In this document: piece by piece, positions 1 to 6,190 of the stretch
Layout of the letters: every line of letters begins with the position of its first letter
How positions within the stretch are numbered: the first letter of the stretch is position 1
Origin: Bacillota bacterium
GTDB taxonomy: Bacteria; Bacillota; Clostridia; Acetivibrionales; DSM-2933
Direction: 5' to 3'
NCBI GenBank assembly: GCA_023430975.1
Contig: JAEYYB010000091.1
Coordinates: 1-6,190 of the forward strand
DNA: 6,190 nucleotides
The notes under the pieces: model-generated
The model's database searches: none
Seen by the model: only the letters and a program-made list of their open reading frames with translations
What the model was told of the DNA's origin: nothing
Made by a program: the position numbers and the translations under genes

Positions 1-110
1 ATACGATAAAATTTTTATTGTATACTTTCCCTGTACCTGTAAGCAATTACGTGATTTAATCCCAGTTTCTCTTACATGGGTTTCAACCTTGAATTCTTTC
101 TTTTTGGCAT
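1..110 (-). pseudogene. Outward-facing broken gene start in left arm
   Basis: ATG at 110-108 follows TAGGAGA (125-119) by eight bases, then gives MPKRKNSRLKPM and a TAA at 74-72. In the neighbouring frame the same DNA stays open from near the ATG to the window edge. One additional A in the CCAAAAAG run would join ATG to that frame (MPKKKEFKVETHV..., 37 residues to the edge). The encoded segment is basic and ends KYTIKILSY. I do not recognise the family. It could be the start of a frameshifted gene, a gene needing -1 frameshifting, or a chance open frame. Confidence 0.3.
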
Positions 111-171
111 AAAAACAGTCTCCTATGATATTTTGATTTTATCATAAAAAGCTGCTTTTACAGACTTTTTT
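1..171. repeat. Left arm of long terminal inverted repeat
   Basis: Bases 1-171 match the reverse complement of 6018-6190. By hand alignment there is one substitution (A at 128, opposite C at 6063) and one 2-base CA/TG gap near 160/6028-6031; the other 170 aligned bases agree. Identity stops sharply at 171/6018 on the inner side and runs to the very first base on the outer side. On the minus strand (outward) the arm carries the palindrome AAAAGCAGCTTTT (159-147), a TAGGAGA ribosome binding site, an ATG at 110, and a terminal imperfect palindrome at 1-23. Confidence 0.97.
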
Positions 172-192
172 CACAACCTCTTCAAGACTATT

Positions 193-214
193 TATATTTA
201 GTATAATAAATATA
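193..214. repeat. A/T-only palindrome downstream of the gene
   Basis: TATATTTA (193-200) and TAAATATA (207-214) form an 8-bp A/T-only stem around GTATAA, 25 bases after the stop codon at 239. It lacks GC pairs and a following U-run on the minus strand, so it is at best a weak hairpin and not a standard intrinsic terminator. The gene has no better terminator within the window; AAAAGCAGCTTTTT in the adjacent arm is also weak. Confidence 0.4.
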
Positions 215-238
215 TAATTTCTATAAACTACAAAAGGA

Positions 239-3200
239 TTAAAATGCTAATACAACTTGCGGATAATCAGATCCAGCCTGATTAAAGTGTTTTGCTATGG
301 TGATAACATCCATTATATTTATTACAGAGTCACCGTTAATATCCACACTTTCATCATAATAAGAATCTCCTTTTATAGAGTTAAAGACCTTTGCAACTTT
401 TACTATATCAATTATATTTATTATGTTATCTTGTGGAAAGTTCAAATCGCCTGCCCAAATCTCAATTGGTAAACCTTCTTTTGACAATGTAACATCATTT
501 TCAACTTTTATACCTTTAACTTCTCTTTTTAGATATCCATCCTTTATAATGGACATGTCATAACCTGTAAGAGACTTTGGAACATTTATAATTTCAAAAT
601 ACCCATATTCGTCTGTAACACTTAAGTGATTGGTACCTGCAATGGAAACTAAAAATCCAGCATTGCATTGACTTCTCGAAGTTTTAACAAAATCAGGCTT
701 AATATAACCGCTTATCTTATATGTGTCATCTATAAGCTCTTTAAGATTTTCACTTACAATTAACGAATAATTCCCAGTAAGCAAAGGATCATTACTTGAT
801 ATATCTATCCTGTAACCACTGCCTTTTCCAAGACTAAAACTGATAATATTATCTCTAATATATGTATACCCTACTTCTCTTCCAAATTCACTTGTTATCT
901 TTAATGAGAAATAATAAGGTGCATTAAGTTTTAAGTAAAAATCACCAGTATATTGGGGATAAAAATTAAAGCTGTCAGCATTCCCAGGATAGTTGACACC
1001 ACCTGATACCAGACTGTCAATCCCTATTATCTCAGGAAAGTTACTTGGATTATGGTGATCTTTAAATATGGGTTTATCTATGTTAATTTTGTAGTTAACC
1101 AGATTAGTGTAATTAAAACTATTTATAAATAAATAATATATCTCATTTGCGTTTAAGAAATAGTATCTTCCGTTATTATTAGAATCCATGCTCTCCGTAT
1201 TTAATTGTTTGTTTTTGCTGTCTCTAACCTCCAAATTTATGCCATCAGCATAAAATCGGTATATTCCGTTGTAAGGAGCAATAAAAGAATAACAATCAAT
1301 ATCTCTTGGAATGTCAATTTTACCTTCAGTTATGCTCATTTTTTCAATTTCTTTGGAGAAGGATGGAACATCTCCACAATCATCGAATATTGGGCCTTTC
1401 AAAACAAAGGAATAACTGATAGTTCTTAGCGATTTAAAATCAGTATCATTATAAGCATACACGATATCTTTTAATAGTTTAATGTAATATACATTATCTT
1501 TTATTAATTTAAAATAAAACTTGGACTCTTTTTTATTAACATAAGCTGAGTAGATATAATTTCCGTTTAGGTCAGTTATATCAAATAATAATTTGCTATA
1601 TTCATCCGCAATTGGATTACCATCAGAATAAATTTGTATATTGCTATTAGCAACATAAAGACCTGTACTTGCCGGGATAAATTTTAAATAATCATTTTCA
1701 AACGAATACTTGATCTCTCCATTAACCTCTTGATCCAGTTTAATTTCTGTTGCGTTATCTTTTGTATTTCCAGTATAATCTATAGGACCTTCAATTAAGA
1801 GCGAATATCTTAAAATATTTTTTGTTTGTGGTTCTTTAATACAAAAATAATAGTTAGATTTATTTTCTACTTGAAAATAAGCAAAAGAACTATCAAAATT
1901 AATGGAAATTTTATTACCATCTTTGTCATAAACCTCCATTAACCTATTCAAGTTGAGATTAGCCCCTTCATTATCCAGAAGTCTTAAGTTTATTTTATAT
2001 ATGCCACTATTTAAAGATTGGATCTTAAAATAATCTGTGTCATTTATTGAATCGATTAACCCATCCACCGTATCTTGTAATTCTATTTCTTTTGCTGACT
2101 CTTTAGTATCTCCATAATCATCAGGCATAGGCCCTTTTATATAAAAACTAATATTGCAGGGATAGTTATAGCCTAATACTGAAATATAATATATTGAGTC
2201 TTTTTTCAACCAGAAATAATTTTTATTGTCACAACTTTGATACCTGCCATAATAGTTCCCGTAGCTGTCATGCACACTAAGTTGATTTGTTGCATAAACA
2301 TAACCACTGTATGTAGTAAAGTCCAAATAATATAATCCGTCTTCTTTGGGGATAAACTTCATGTAATCATTATCATCTACATAATTGGCTGAAACCGACA
2401 CCAATTCATTTAAAAAAATTTCTTTTGCAATTCCTTTTGAATCTCCAAAGTCATCTACAACAGGTCCAAGAATAGAAAAGGAATCATCCGAAGATGGGTT
2501 AATTTTATTATTTACAAACTTAACATAATAAACCTCATCTTTTATTGCATCAATGAATTCTGGAAAAAGTCTATTTGAGGATATCAGCAAGCCACTCTTG
2601 TTATAAATCTCCCATATATTAGAATGCTTTTCTATGGATTGATCATACAAAAAGTAAATACCATCTGCGGGTACTTTAAAATAAAAATAATCCAAGTCAC
2701 CATAAAAGTCTTTCTTGCATAATACATTTTCTCCAGGACTTATTTCTGTTGCAGTTTCAAAATTATTTCCATAATCGTCCATTATAGGTCCTGATAATTT
2801 GAACCTATAATCAAACCAGGAACATACACCTGCACTTTGTATGGAAAAATAGTAATCTTTATTTCCGTTTAAATAAAAATATGCTTTTGTACCTTCATAA
2901 TAAGTATTATTTAACTCAATTCCTAAAGCATCATATACTCTTAATACATTCCTGGTTTCATGTTTTGGGTAGAAATCCATGTCATATATGCTTGCATAAT
3001 CAATACAATATTCACCTTCTTTTGAAGGCTTGTACTTAAAATAATCCTTATCACTATAATCGTTGATACACCCTTCTATATCTGTTTCTGTTAAGATTTC
3101 TTTGGCATTTTCCTTAAAGTTTCCAAATTCATCTACGGAAGGAGGCTTTACAGTAAATTTATAACTAAACAAATATGGATCCATTCTGTAATTTGATACA

Positions 3201-5866
3201 GAGATATAGCAAATTTCACCCTTATTAAGGCTTATATATGCATCAATAGCTATTTGGTGAGTAAAATTAATCAAATTTCCATTTGAGTCAAAAATCCTTA
3301 TGTAATTACCAATATGTGTAGAATCAGGTGTATTAGTATTACTGTCATCAGAAAATTCATAAATGTGGTACAATCCACTATAAGAAGCAGTAAAACTAAA
3401 GATATCCTTGTCCAAGCTATGATCTATACTTCCTTTTACCAAAGTATCAGGTTTTATTGATGTCGAACTCTCGAACAAGTCACCAACATCGTCATTAATA
3501 GGACCTGATACTTTAAGCTCATAAAAATATGTATTTACATAATTAATATTTCTTTTAATCTCAAGATAATAAACCTGTTCTTTGTCAAGAGATATAAATT
3601 TATTATTTAACGTAAATTTATTTTGGTTTTCATCATAAATCGTAACAAATAGTTTGTTAACCTCGTAGTCAAATTTGTATATTCCATTTTCAAGTGCTTT
3701 GAATTTTAAAATATCAACATCTTTATCATTTATAAAATTGACTCTTTCTGTCTTGCCTAAATTTATTTCTGATGCCTCGCTGAAACTATCGCTAAAGTCA
3801 TCAATCAAATAGTTATAATAAACTGTATAATTAGTCATTTCCTCCTTGGAACTTTTTATTTTAATAAAATATTTCATACCTTTATTCGCAAAAAATTTAA
3901 GTATGTAATTTTTAGTACTGGACTCTGGTCTATCACCTCCAATATTGTAACTAACAGCTTTACCCCTGTAGTCCAAGAGGCTTGGAGTAATGACTTTATC
4001 CGATATTATTTCCACAACCGTATCTCCCTCAAAGGATGACGAAAATGAAAAAATATCAATATCAGAAGAACTCTCAAGTTTTCCGCTAATTGTTTCTTTT
4101 TCAATTATCATCTTGGGATTTAAGATTGTATTTCCGAAATCATCATCTTTTGATATATTGGGCTGTATATCCTTATAAACATCCGAAAACTCAACTAAAG
4201 TGTCAGAAGTTGTGTATACTGAGGAAACTATCGAATTATCCTTCATTTTTGTTTCAGAATCCAAACTATTATCCTTGTTATCATATTCTAAGCTCTCAAA
4301 TCTATCGCTAATCCTTAGTGAATAATCTTCTTTTAAATTTTTATCAAGAGCAACAACTTTAATATATATGCTTTTTGTATCTTTAAGATTTACACAATAA
4401 ACACTGTCACTGACTTTTTCATAAGTTGTTTCACTTTCGATATAGTCATTTTGTAGATTGAATAATTTCAATTCCAGATTAGATGAACCGTAAAATTGCA
4501 TATATATTGCTCCGGTATTTTGCGGTGTAAATTGCATATAATCAATATCTCCGCTATAATTAATAGTTCCCTTAACAGGTGTTTCGGATTTTATTACATT
4601 TGCTTTGTTTGCTTCATTTGGAAAATCATCAACTATTGGCTCTTTTATTAAAAAACTATAATCAATTGATTTATAATAATAAATTTTGATAAAGTAGGTT
4701 GCATTTGAAGAAAAATAATAGTATTTCTCATCGCTATCCAGGTTTAGTGTGCATTTACTTATATACCTACCATATCTATCATACACAGAATAATTCACAT
4801 TATTTGATATGGAAAGGCTATATAAACCCTCAGCATCTGTAGTAAAGCTCCAATAATCATCATCATATTCATAATCAATTCTGCTATCATAAGTTTTTCC
4901 AATATCTATTTTCTCAGCATAACTAAAACTATTACTTGCATCTTTTACTGTAGGTTCTTTTAAAATAAATGAATATGTAAATAGATCATTTGTAAAAGAA
5001 CTTTTAAAAGATATATAGTATGTAACACCTTTTGTCAAACAAAAACTAACCGCATCCATATTTGAGTAATCCACATCAACTGTTAAAAAGTCAGAGCCAT
5101 AAATACTGAAAACTTGATAGAGCTTAATGTCCTCATCACCAAAAGTCCTCTTAATGTTCAATTTATCCAAATAATAACAACCCGATTCAGATGGTGCAAA
5201 TTTAAAACAATCTACATCACCAGAAATATTAATTTCTCCCTTTACCTCATTATCAAGTTCTATTTCTTTTGCCTTTTCTTTAGTATCAGTATAATCATCA
5301 ACAATAGGGGGACTTATTGAAAAGGCATATTTAAAATAGGTGGAACTACCAGAGTTTTTTATGACTAAAAAACATGATTTTTCTTTTTCAAATTTAAATA
5401 CAACTGAGTCGCCATTACAATCAGAAATAAGTGAGGCACCATTTTGATCAACAACGTTTAAAACATTAAGTATATATACATCTTCACAATCAAAAAAGTC
5501 AAAACTTACTCTGTATAATCCATTTTCTGTGCATTTAAATTTGAAATAGTCCCGATCTTTTGCAGTCAATACTCCTTCAACTTTATTTGATATCCCAACA
5601 TCAAATGCAGTCTCTTTTGTATTACCATAATCATCTGAACTGGATAATGTGGGCGTCGGAATTACCATTGGAGTTGTTGTCATTGAATATACTTCAGAAA
5701 TTACTGTTGGAACTGGTGTCATGTAGTATACTTCAGAAGTTACAGAAGCTGGTGCTTCCAATAAGCTATTGTATAAACTCTCCGAGTAGACAACTCTCAA
5801 GTTAAGCATCATAATACAAAAAATCAATAAAAAAGATACAACCTTATAATAACCCCTAGTTTTCAT
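239..5866 (-). CDS. Secreted tandem PPC-like repeat protein with C-terminal X-module and type II-like dockerin
   Basis: The protein is 1875 residues. The ATG at 5866-5864 is preceded five bases upstream by AAGGGGAG and opens directly into a signal peptide, which fixes the start; the stop is TAA at 241-239. Order: signal peptide 1-28, Pro/Thr-rich linker 29-77, four repeats (78-521), polar linker 522-573, ten more repeats (575-1706), X-module about 1716-1804, dockerin about 1805-1864. Each repeat opens with a DDYGD-type turn followed by an acidic/Lys strand (KExAKEI-like), has a D-x-D-aromatic motif near residue 30, and ends in a hydrophobic strand plus GP or EP. This is the general pattern of PPC domains. 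The dockerin implies attachment to a cohesin, and its resemblance to XDoc type II suggests cell-surface anchoring scaffoldins as partners. No catalytic domain or active-site motif is visible, so the job is probably structural or substrate/surface binding (inference). The gene stands alone in the window with its own promoter. The reading frame is intact. Confidence 0.95.
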   Translation of the reverse strand: MKTRGYYKVVSFLLIFCIMMLNLRVVYSESLYNSLLEAPASVTSEVYYMTPVPTVISEVYSMTTTPMVIPTPTLSSSDDYGNTKETAFDVGISNKVEGVLTAKDRDYFKFKCTENGLYRVSFDFFDCEDVYILNVLNVVDQNGASLISDCNGDSVVFKFEKEKSCFLVIKNSGSSTYFKYAFSISPPIVDDYTDTKEKAKEIELDNEVKGEINISGDVDCFKFAPSESGCYYLDKLNIKRTFGDEDIKLYQVFSIYGSDFLTVDVDYSNMDAVSFCLTKGVTYYISFKSSFTNDLFTYSFILKEPTVKDASNSFSYAEKIDIGKTYDSRIDYEYDDDYWSFTTDAEGLYSLSISNNVNYSVYDRYGRYISKCTLNLDSDEKYYYFSSNATYFIKIYYYKSIDYSFLIKEPIVDDFPNEANKANVIKSETPVKGTINYSGDIDYMQFTPQNTGAIYMQFYGSSNLELKLFNLQNDYIESETTYEKVSDSVYCVNLKDTKSIYIKVVALDKNLKEDYSLRISDRFESLEYDNKDNSLDSETKMKDNSIVSSVYTTSDTLVEFSDVYKDIQPNISKDDDFGNTILNPKMIIEKETISGKLESSSDIDIFSFSSSFEGDTVVEIISDKVITPSLLDYRGKAVSYNIGGDRPESSTKNYILKFFANKGMKYFIKIKSSKEEMTNYTVYYNYLIDDFSDSFSEASEINLGKTERVNFINDKDVDILKFKALENGIYKFDYEVNKLFVTIYDENQNKFTLNNKFISLDKEQVYYLEIKRNINYVNTYFYELKVSGPINDDVGDLFESSTSIKPDTLVKGSIDHSLDKDIFSFTASYSGLYHIYEFSDDSNTNTPDSTHIGNYIRIFDSNGNLINFTHQIAIDAYISLNKGEICYISVSNYRMDPYLFSYKFTVKPPSVDEFGNFKENAKEILTETDIEGCINDYSDKDYFKYKPSKEGEYCIDYASIYDMDFYPKHETRNVLRVYDALGIELNNTYYEGTKAYFYLNGNKDYYFSIQSAGVCSWFDYRFKLSGPIMDDYGNNFETATEISPGENVLCKKDFYGDLDYFYFKVPADGIYFLYDQSIEKHSNIWEIYNKSGLLISSNRLFPEFIDAIKDEVYYVKFVNNKINPSSDDSFSILGPVVDDFGDSKGIAKEIFLNELVSVSANYVDDNDYMKFIPKEDGLYYLDFTTYSGYVYATNQLSVHDSYGNYYGRYQSCDNKNYFWLKKDSIYYISVLGYNYPCNISFYIKGPMPDDYGDTKESAKEIELQDTVDGLIDSINDTDYFKIQSLNSGIYKINLRLLDNEGANLNLNRLMEVYDKDGNKISINFDSSFAYFQVENKSNYYFCIKEPQTKNILRYSLLIEGPIDYTGNTKDNATEIKLDQEVNGEIKYSFENDYLKFIPASTGLYVANSNIQIYSDGNPIADEYSKLLFDITDLNGNYIYSAYVNKKESKFYFKLIKDNVYYIKLLKDIVYAYNDTDFKSLRTISYSFVLKGPIFDDCGDVPSFSKEIEKMSITEGKIDIPRDIDCYSFIAPYNGIYRFYADGINLEVRDSKNKQLNTESMDSNNNGRYYFLNANEIYYLFINSFNYTNLVNYKINIDKPIFKDHHNPSNFPEIIGIDSLVSGGVNYPGNADSFNFYPQYTGDFYLKLNAPYYFSLKITSEFGREVGYTYIRDNIISFSLGKGSGYRIDISSNDPLLTGNYSLIVSENLKELIDDTYKISGYIKPDFVKTSRSQCNAGFLVSIAGTNHLSVTDEYGYFEIINVPKSLTGYDMSIIKDGYLKREVKGIKVENDVTLSKEGLPIEIWAGDLNFPQDNIINIIDIVKVAKVFNSIKGDSYYDESVDINGDSVINIMDVITIAKHFNQAGSDYPQVVLAF
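275..454 (-). other. Dockerin module, type II-like (residues about 1805-1864)
   Basis: There are two F-hand-like calcium repeats. The second is canonical: D1842-x-N1844-x-D1846-x-x-I-N1850-x-x-D1853, followed by VITIAKHF. The first has D1807-x-N1809, then D1813, N1817 and D1820, followed by IVKVAKVF; its loop is two residues longer than the standard 12. The coupling to an X-module and the hydrophobic I-A-K-x-F helices favour type II cohesin partners on cell-surface scaffoldins over the type I cohesins used by enzymes. This partner choice is inferred. Ten residues follow (AGSDYPQ and a hydrophobic VVLAF end), a short tail comparable to the SSDY-type endings of known XDocs. Confidence 0.88.
455..721 (-). 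other. X-module (XDoc-type, residues about 1716-1804)
   Basis: The segment starts KISGYIKPDF, runs through AGFLVSIAGT, then TDEYGYFEIINVP and a GYLKREVKGI strand, and ends IEIWAGD at the dockerin border. From memory this order (SGYI-PDF, AGF-V-I-GT, TD-GYFEI-VP, YL-R-I, then WAGD/WVGD) is the signature of the Ig-like X-module that precedes the type II dockerin of the Clostridium thermocellum scaffoldin CipA. It also resembles carboxypeptidase regulatory-like domains. X-modules stabilise the dockerin and contribute to the cohesin contact (family knowledge). The call depends on remembered sequences, not a search. Confidence 0.82.
749..5635 (-). repeat. Array of 14 diverged PPC-like modules (residues 78-1706)
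   Basis: Modules start near residues 78, 190, 309, 413, 575, 689, 792, 912, 1030, 1138, 1249, 1363, 1495 and 1603. The conserved D-x-D (or E/N-x-D) core has its second Asp at 106, 219, 337, 442, 604, 718, 821, 941, 1059, 1167, 1278, 1392, 1524 and 1631, giving a period of 103-132 residues apart from the gap at 442-604. After the D-x-D come alternating hydrophobic/aromatic residues, then a G-x-Y turn (for example NGIY, DGLY, SGIY), a YYF-I strand, and a closing strand ending in GP, PP or EP. This matches the expected beta-strand pattern of PPC domains (Pfam PF04151 family or a relative). The modules are strongly diverged, so the array is old rather than recently expanded. The first and last modules are the least canonical at their opening turn. 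Confidence 0.82.
4148..4303 (-). other. Polar linker between modules 4 and 5 (residues 522-573)
   Basis: This stretch is rich in Asp, Ser, Lys, Glu, Asn and Thr, has few hydrophobics and lacks the D-x-D and G-x-Y marks of the repeats. It lengthens the spacing between successive D-x-D motifs to 162 residues, against about 103-132 elsewhere. It therefore divides the array into a block of four and a block of ten modules. It is probably flexible. A decayed module is less likely because it has no recognisable strand pattern. Confidence 0.6.
5660..5737 (-). repeat. Tandem 39-bp direct duplication in the N-terminal linker
   Basis: Residues 44-56 (SEVYYMTPVPTVI) are followed immediately by residues 57-69 (SEVYSMTTTPMVI). 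At DNA level, copy 5699-5737 and copy 5660-5698 match at 31 of 39 positions by my hand alignment, with no gaps. The preceding residues 41-46 (SVTSEV) echo the end of the unit, so an older third copy is possible. The unit lies in a Pro/Thr-rich linker between signal peptide and first folded module, the kind of segment that is often extended or O-glycosylated in cellulosomal proteins (family knowledge; glycosylation is not shown here). Confidence 0.8.
5783..5866 (-). other. Signal peptide region (residues 1-28)
   Basis: The N-terminus has Lys2 and Arg4, then a hydrophobic core from about residue 9 to 23 (VVSFLLIFCIMMLNL), then a polar stretch ending V-Y-S before Glu29. Cleavage after Ser28 fits a signal peptidase I site (small or neutral residues at -3 and -1). 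Cys17 sits inside the hydrophobic core with no lipobox context, so a lipoprotein is unlikely. The protein is predicted to be exported by Sec. Confidence 0.88.
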
Positions 5867-5871
5867 ATTTT

Positions 5872-5879
5872 CTCCCCTT
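5872..5879 (-). promoter_or_regulatory. Ribosome binding site of the repeat-protein gene
   Basis: On the minus strand AAGGGGAG lies five bases before the ATG at 5866. It is purine-rich and close to the Shine-Dalgarno core, and it supports this start over downstream Met codons, which would also cut into the signal peptide. Confidence 0.85.
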
Positions 5880-5916
5880 AAATATAAAATTAAAAAATCA
5901 ATTACTATTTATAAGA

Positions 5917-5945
5917 ATTTTATCATTTAAACCAATTATTATCAA
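5917..5945 (-). promoter_or_regulatory. Sigma-A-like promoter of the repeat-protein gene
   Basis: On the minus strand there is a -35 TTGATA (5945-5940), a 17-base spacer and a -10 TAAAAT (5922-5917). Each hexamer matches consensus at 5 of 6 positions. A start of transcription near 5910 would leave a leader of roughly 45 bases containing the ribosome binding site. The background is AT-rich, so chance matches occur, but the spacing and position are good. I see no riboswitch-like structure in the leader. Confidence 0.6.
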
Positions 5946-5966
5946 TTGTCATTATTTTAACCACTA

Positions 5967-5995
5967 TTGCATTTTAAGTTTACGATACATATAAT
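5967..5995 (+). promoter_or_regulatory. Possible opposing promoter facing the right repeat arm
   Basis: On the plus strand TTGCAT (5967-5972), a 17-base spacer and a perfect TATAAT (5990-5995) point toward the right window end, through the repeat arm and its ATG at 6081. The -35 is weak (3 of 6). The TATAATTATA around the -10 is a palindrome, so the match is not strand-specific. Overlap with the upstream region of the main gene would make the two divergently transcribed. Confidence 0.3.
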
Positions 5996-6017
5996 TATAG
6001 CTCAAATTTTTGAAACC

Positions 6018-6190
6018 AAAAAAGTCTGTGTAAAAGCAGCTTTTTATGATAAAATCAAAATACCATAGGAGACTGTTTTTATGCCAAAAAGAAAGAATTC
6101 AAGGTTGAAACCCATGTAAGAGAAACTGGGATTAAATCACGTAATTGCTTACAGGTACAGGGAAAGTATACAATAAAAATTTTATCGTAT
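6018..6190. repeat. Right arm of long terminal inverted repeat
   Basis: This 173-base arm is the partner of 1-171 and reads outward on the plus strand. It has the palindrome AAAAGCAGCTTTT at 6032-6044, AGGAGA at 6067-6072 and ATG at 6081, eight bases after the ribosome binding site. It ends with the near-palindrome at 6168-6190. With 5867-6017 it makes up a 324-base stretch that contains promoters and repeat but no complete gene. No target-site duplication can be assessed because the window ends with the arm. Confidence 0.97.
6081..6190 (+). pseudogene. Outward-facing broken gene start in right arm
   Basis: This is the same arrangement as in the left arm: AGGAGA at 6067-6072, ATG at 6081-6083, and a 12-residue frame ending at TAA 6117-6119. 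The -1 frame is open from 6053 to the window end. Both arms have the same five-A run and so the same interruption. The only nearby promoter candidates are the TATGAT at 6045-6050, which lacks a -35, and the upstream 5967-5995 element, which lies outside the arm. Confidence 0.3.

Noticed and set aside
147..171. AAAAGCAGCTTTTT plus the T-run as an intrinsic terminator of the large gene
   Set aside because: The stem is about five mainly A-T pairs with a three-base loop and no long U-run on the minus strand; it is also part of the repeated arm, not gene-specific.
1..171. Arms as tRNA or rRNA fragments used as integration sites
   Set aside because: No cloverleaf, T-loop (GTTCGA) or rRNA signature is present on either strand of the arms.
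257..472. Plus-strand open frame of 71 codons over the dockerin region
   Set aside because: It lies antisense within the intact large gene, has no ribosome binding site and gives a low-complexity Ile/Tyr-rich peptide typical of a complement-strand shadow.
749..5635. Repetitive look of the coding region as a CRISPR array or recent DNA-level tandem repeat
   Set aside because: Repeated words such as the complement of GATGATTATGG come from the conserved D-D-Y-G turns of protein modules. Spacing is about 310-400 bases and the DNA is otherwise diverged.
3990..5805. Several plus-strand open frames of 62-81 codons (3990-4178, 4090-4311, 5114-5320, 5560-5805)
   Set aside because: All are antisense to the large gene, two overlap each other, and none has family-like sequence or a convincing start signal.
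5981..5987. TACGATA near 5981 as an internal copy of the arm tip (TACGATA at 2-8)
   Set aside because: Only seven bases agree, which is expected by chance in AT-rich DNA of this length.

Overview
The window is strongly AT-rich and holds one very large gene on the minus strand (239-5866). It is bounded at both extreme ends by a long, almost perfect inverted repeat (1-171 and 6018-6190). The gene encodes a 1875-residue secreted protein. It has a signal peptide, a short Pro/Thr-rich linker carrying a 13-residue duplication, and 14 diverged tandem beta-sandwich-like repeats resembling bacterial pre-peptidase C-terminal (PPC) domains. It ends in an X-module plus dockerin that resembles the type II XDoc pair at the C-terminus of primary cellulosomal scaffoldins. 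I see no catalytic domain.

The likely source is an anaerobic, cellulosome-producing clostridium of the Acetivibrio / Hungateiclostridium / Pseudobacteroides type. This rests on the X-module-dockerin ending, the low G+C, the Gram-positive style ribosome binding site and the signal peptide. No taxonomic marker is present, so the assignment is inference.

Layout from left to right. 1-171 is the left repeat arm. 172-238 is a short AT-rich spacer downstream of the gene, with an A/T-only palindrome at 193-214 and no convincing terminator. 239-5866 is the gene, read right to left. 5867-6017 is its promoter region: a strong ribosome binding site, a good sigma-A-like promoter at 5917-5945 and a possible opposing promoter at 5967-5995. 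6018-6190 is the right repeat arm. The 324 bases from 5867 to 6190 contain no full gene.

Each repeat arm carries, facing outward, a ribosome binding site and ATG that open a 12-codon frame. One extra base in a run of five A would open that frame to the window edge, so the arms look like broken gene starts or the ends of a mobile or invertible unit. Because the window stops exactly where the arms stop, target-site duplications and outer neighbours cannot be seen. The likely picture is a cell-surface protein that docks onto type II cohesins of anchoring scaffoldins and displays a long chain of non-catalytic modules. Its gene may lie in a duplicated, movable or invertible cassette.
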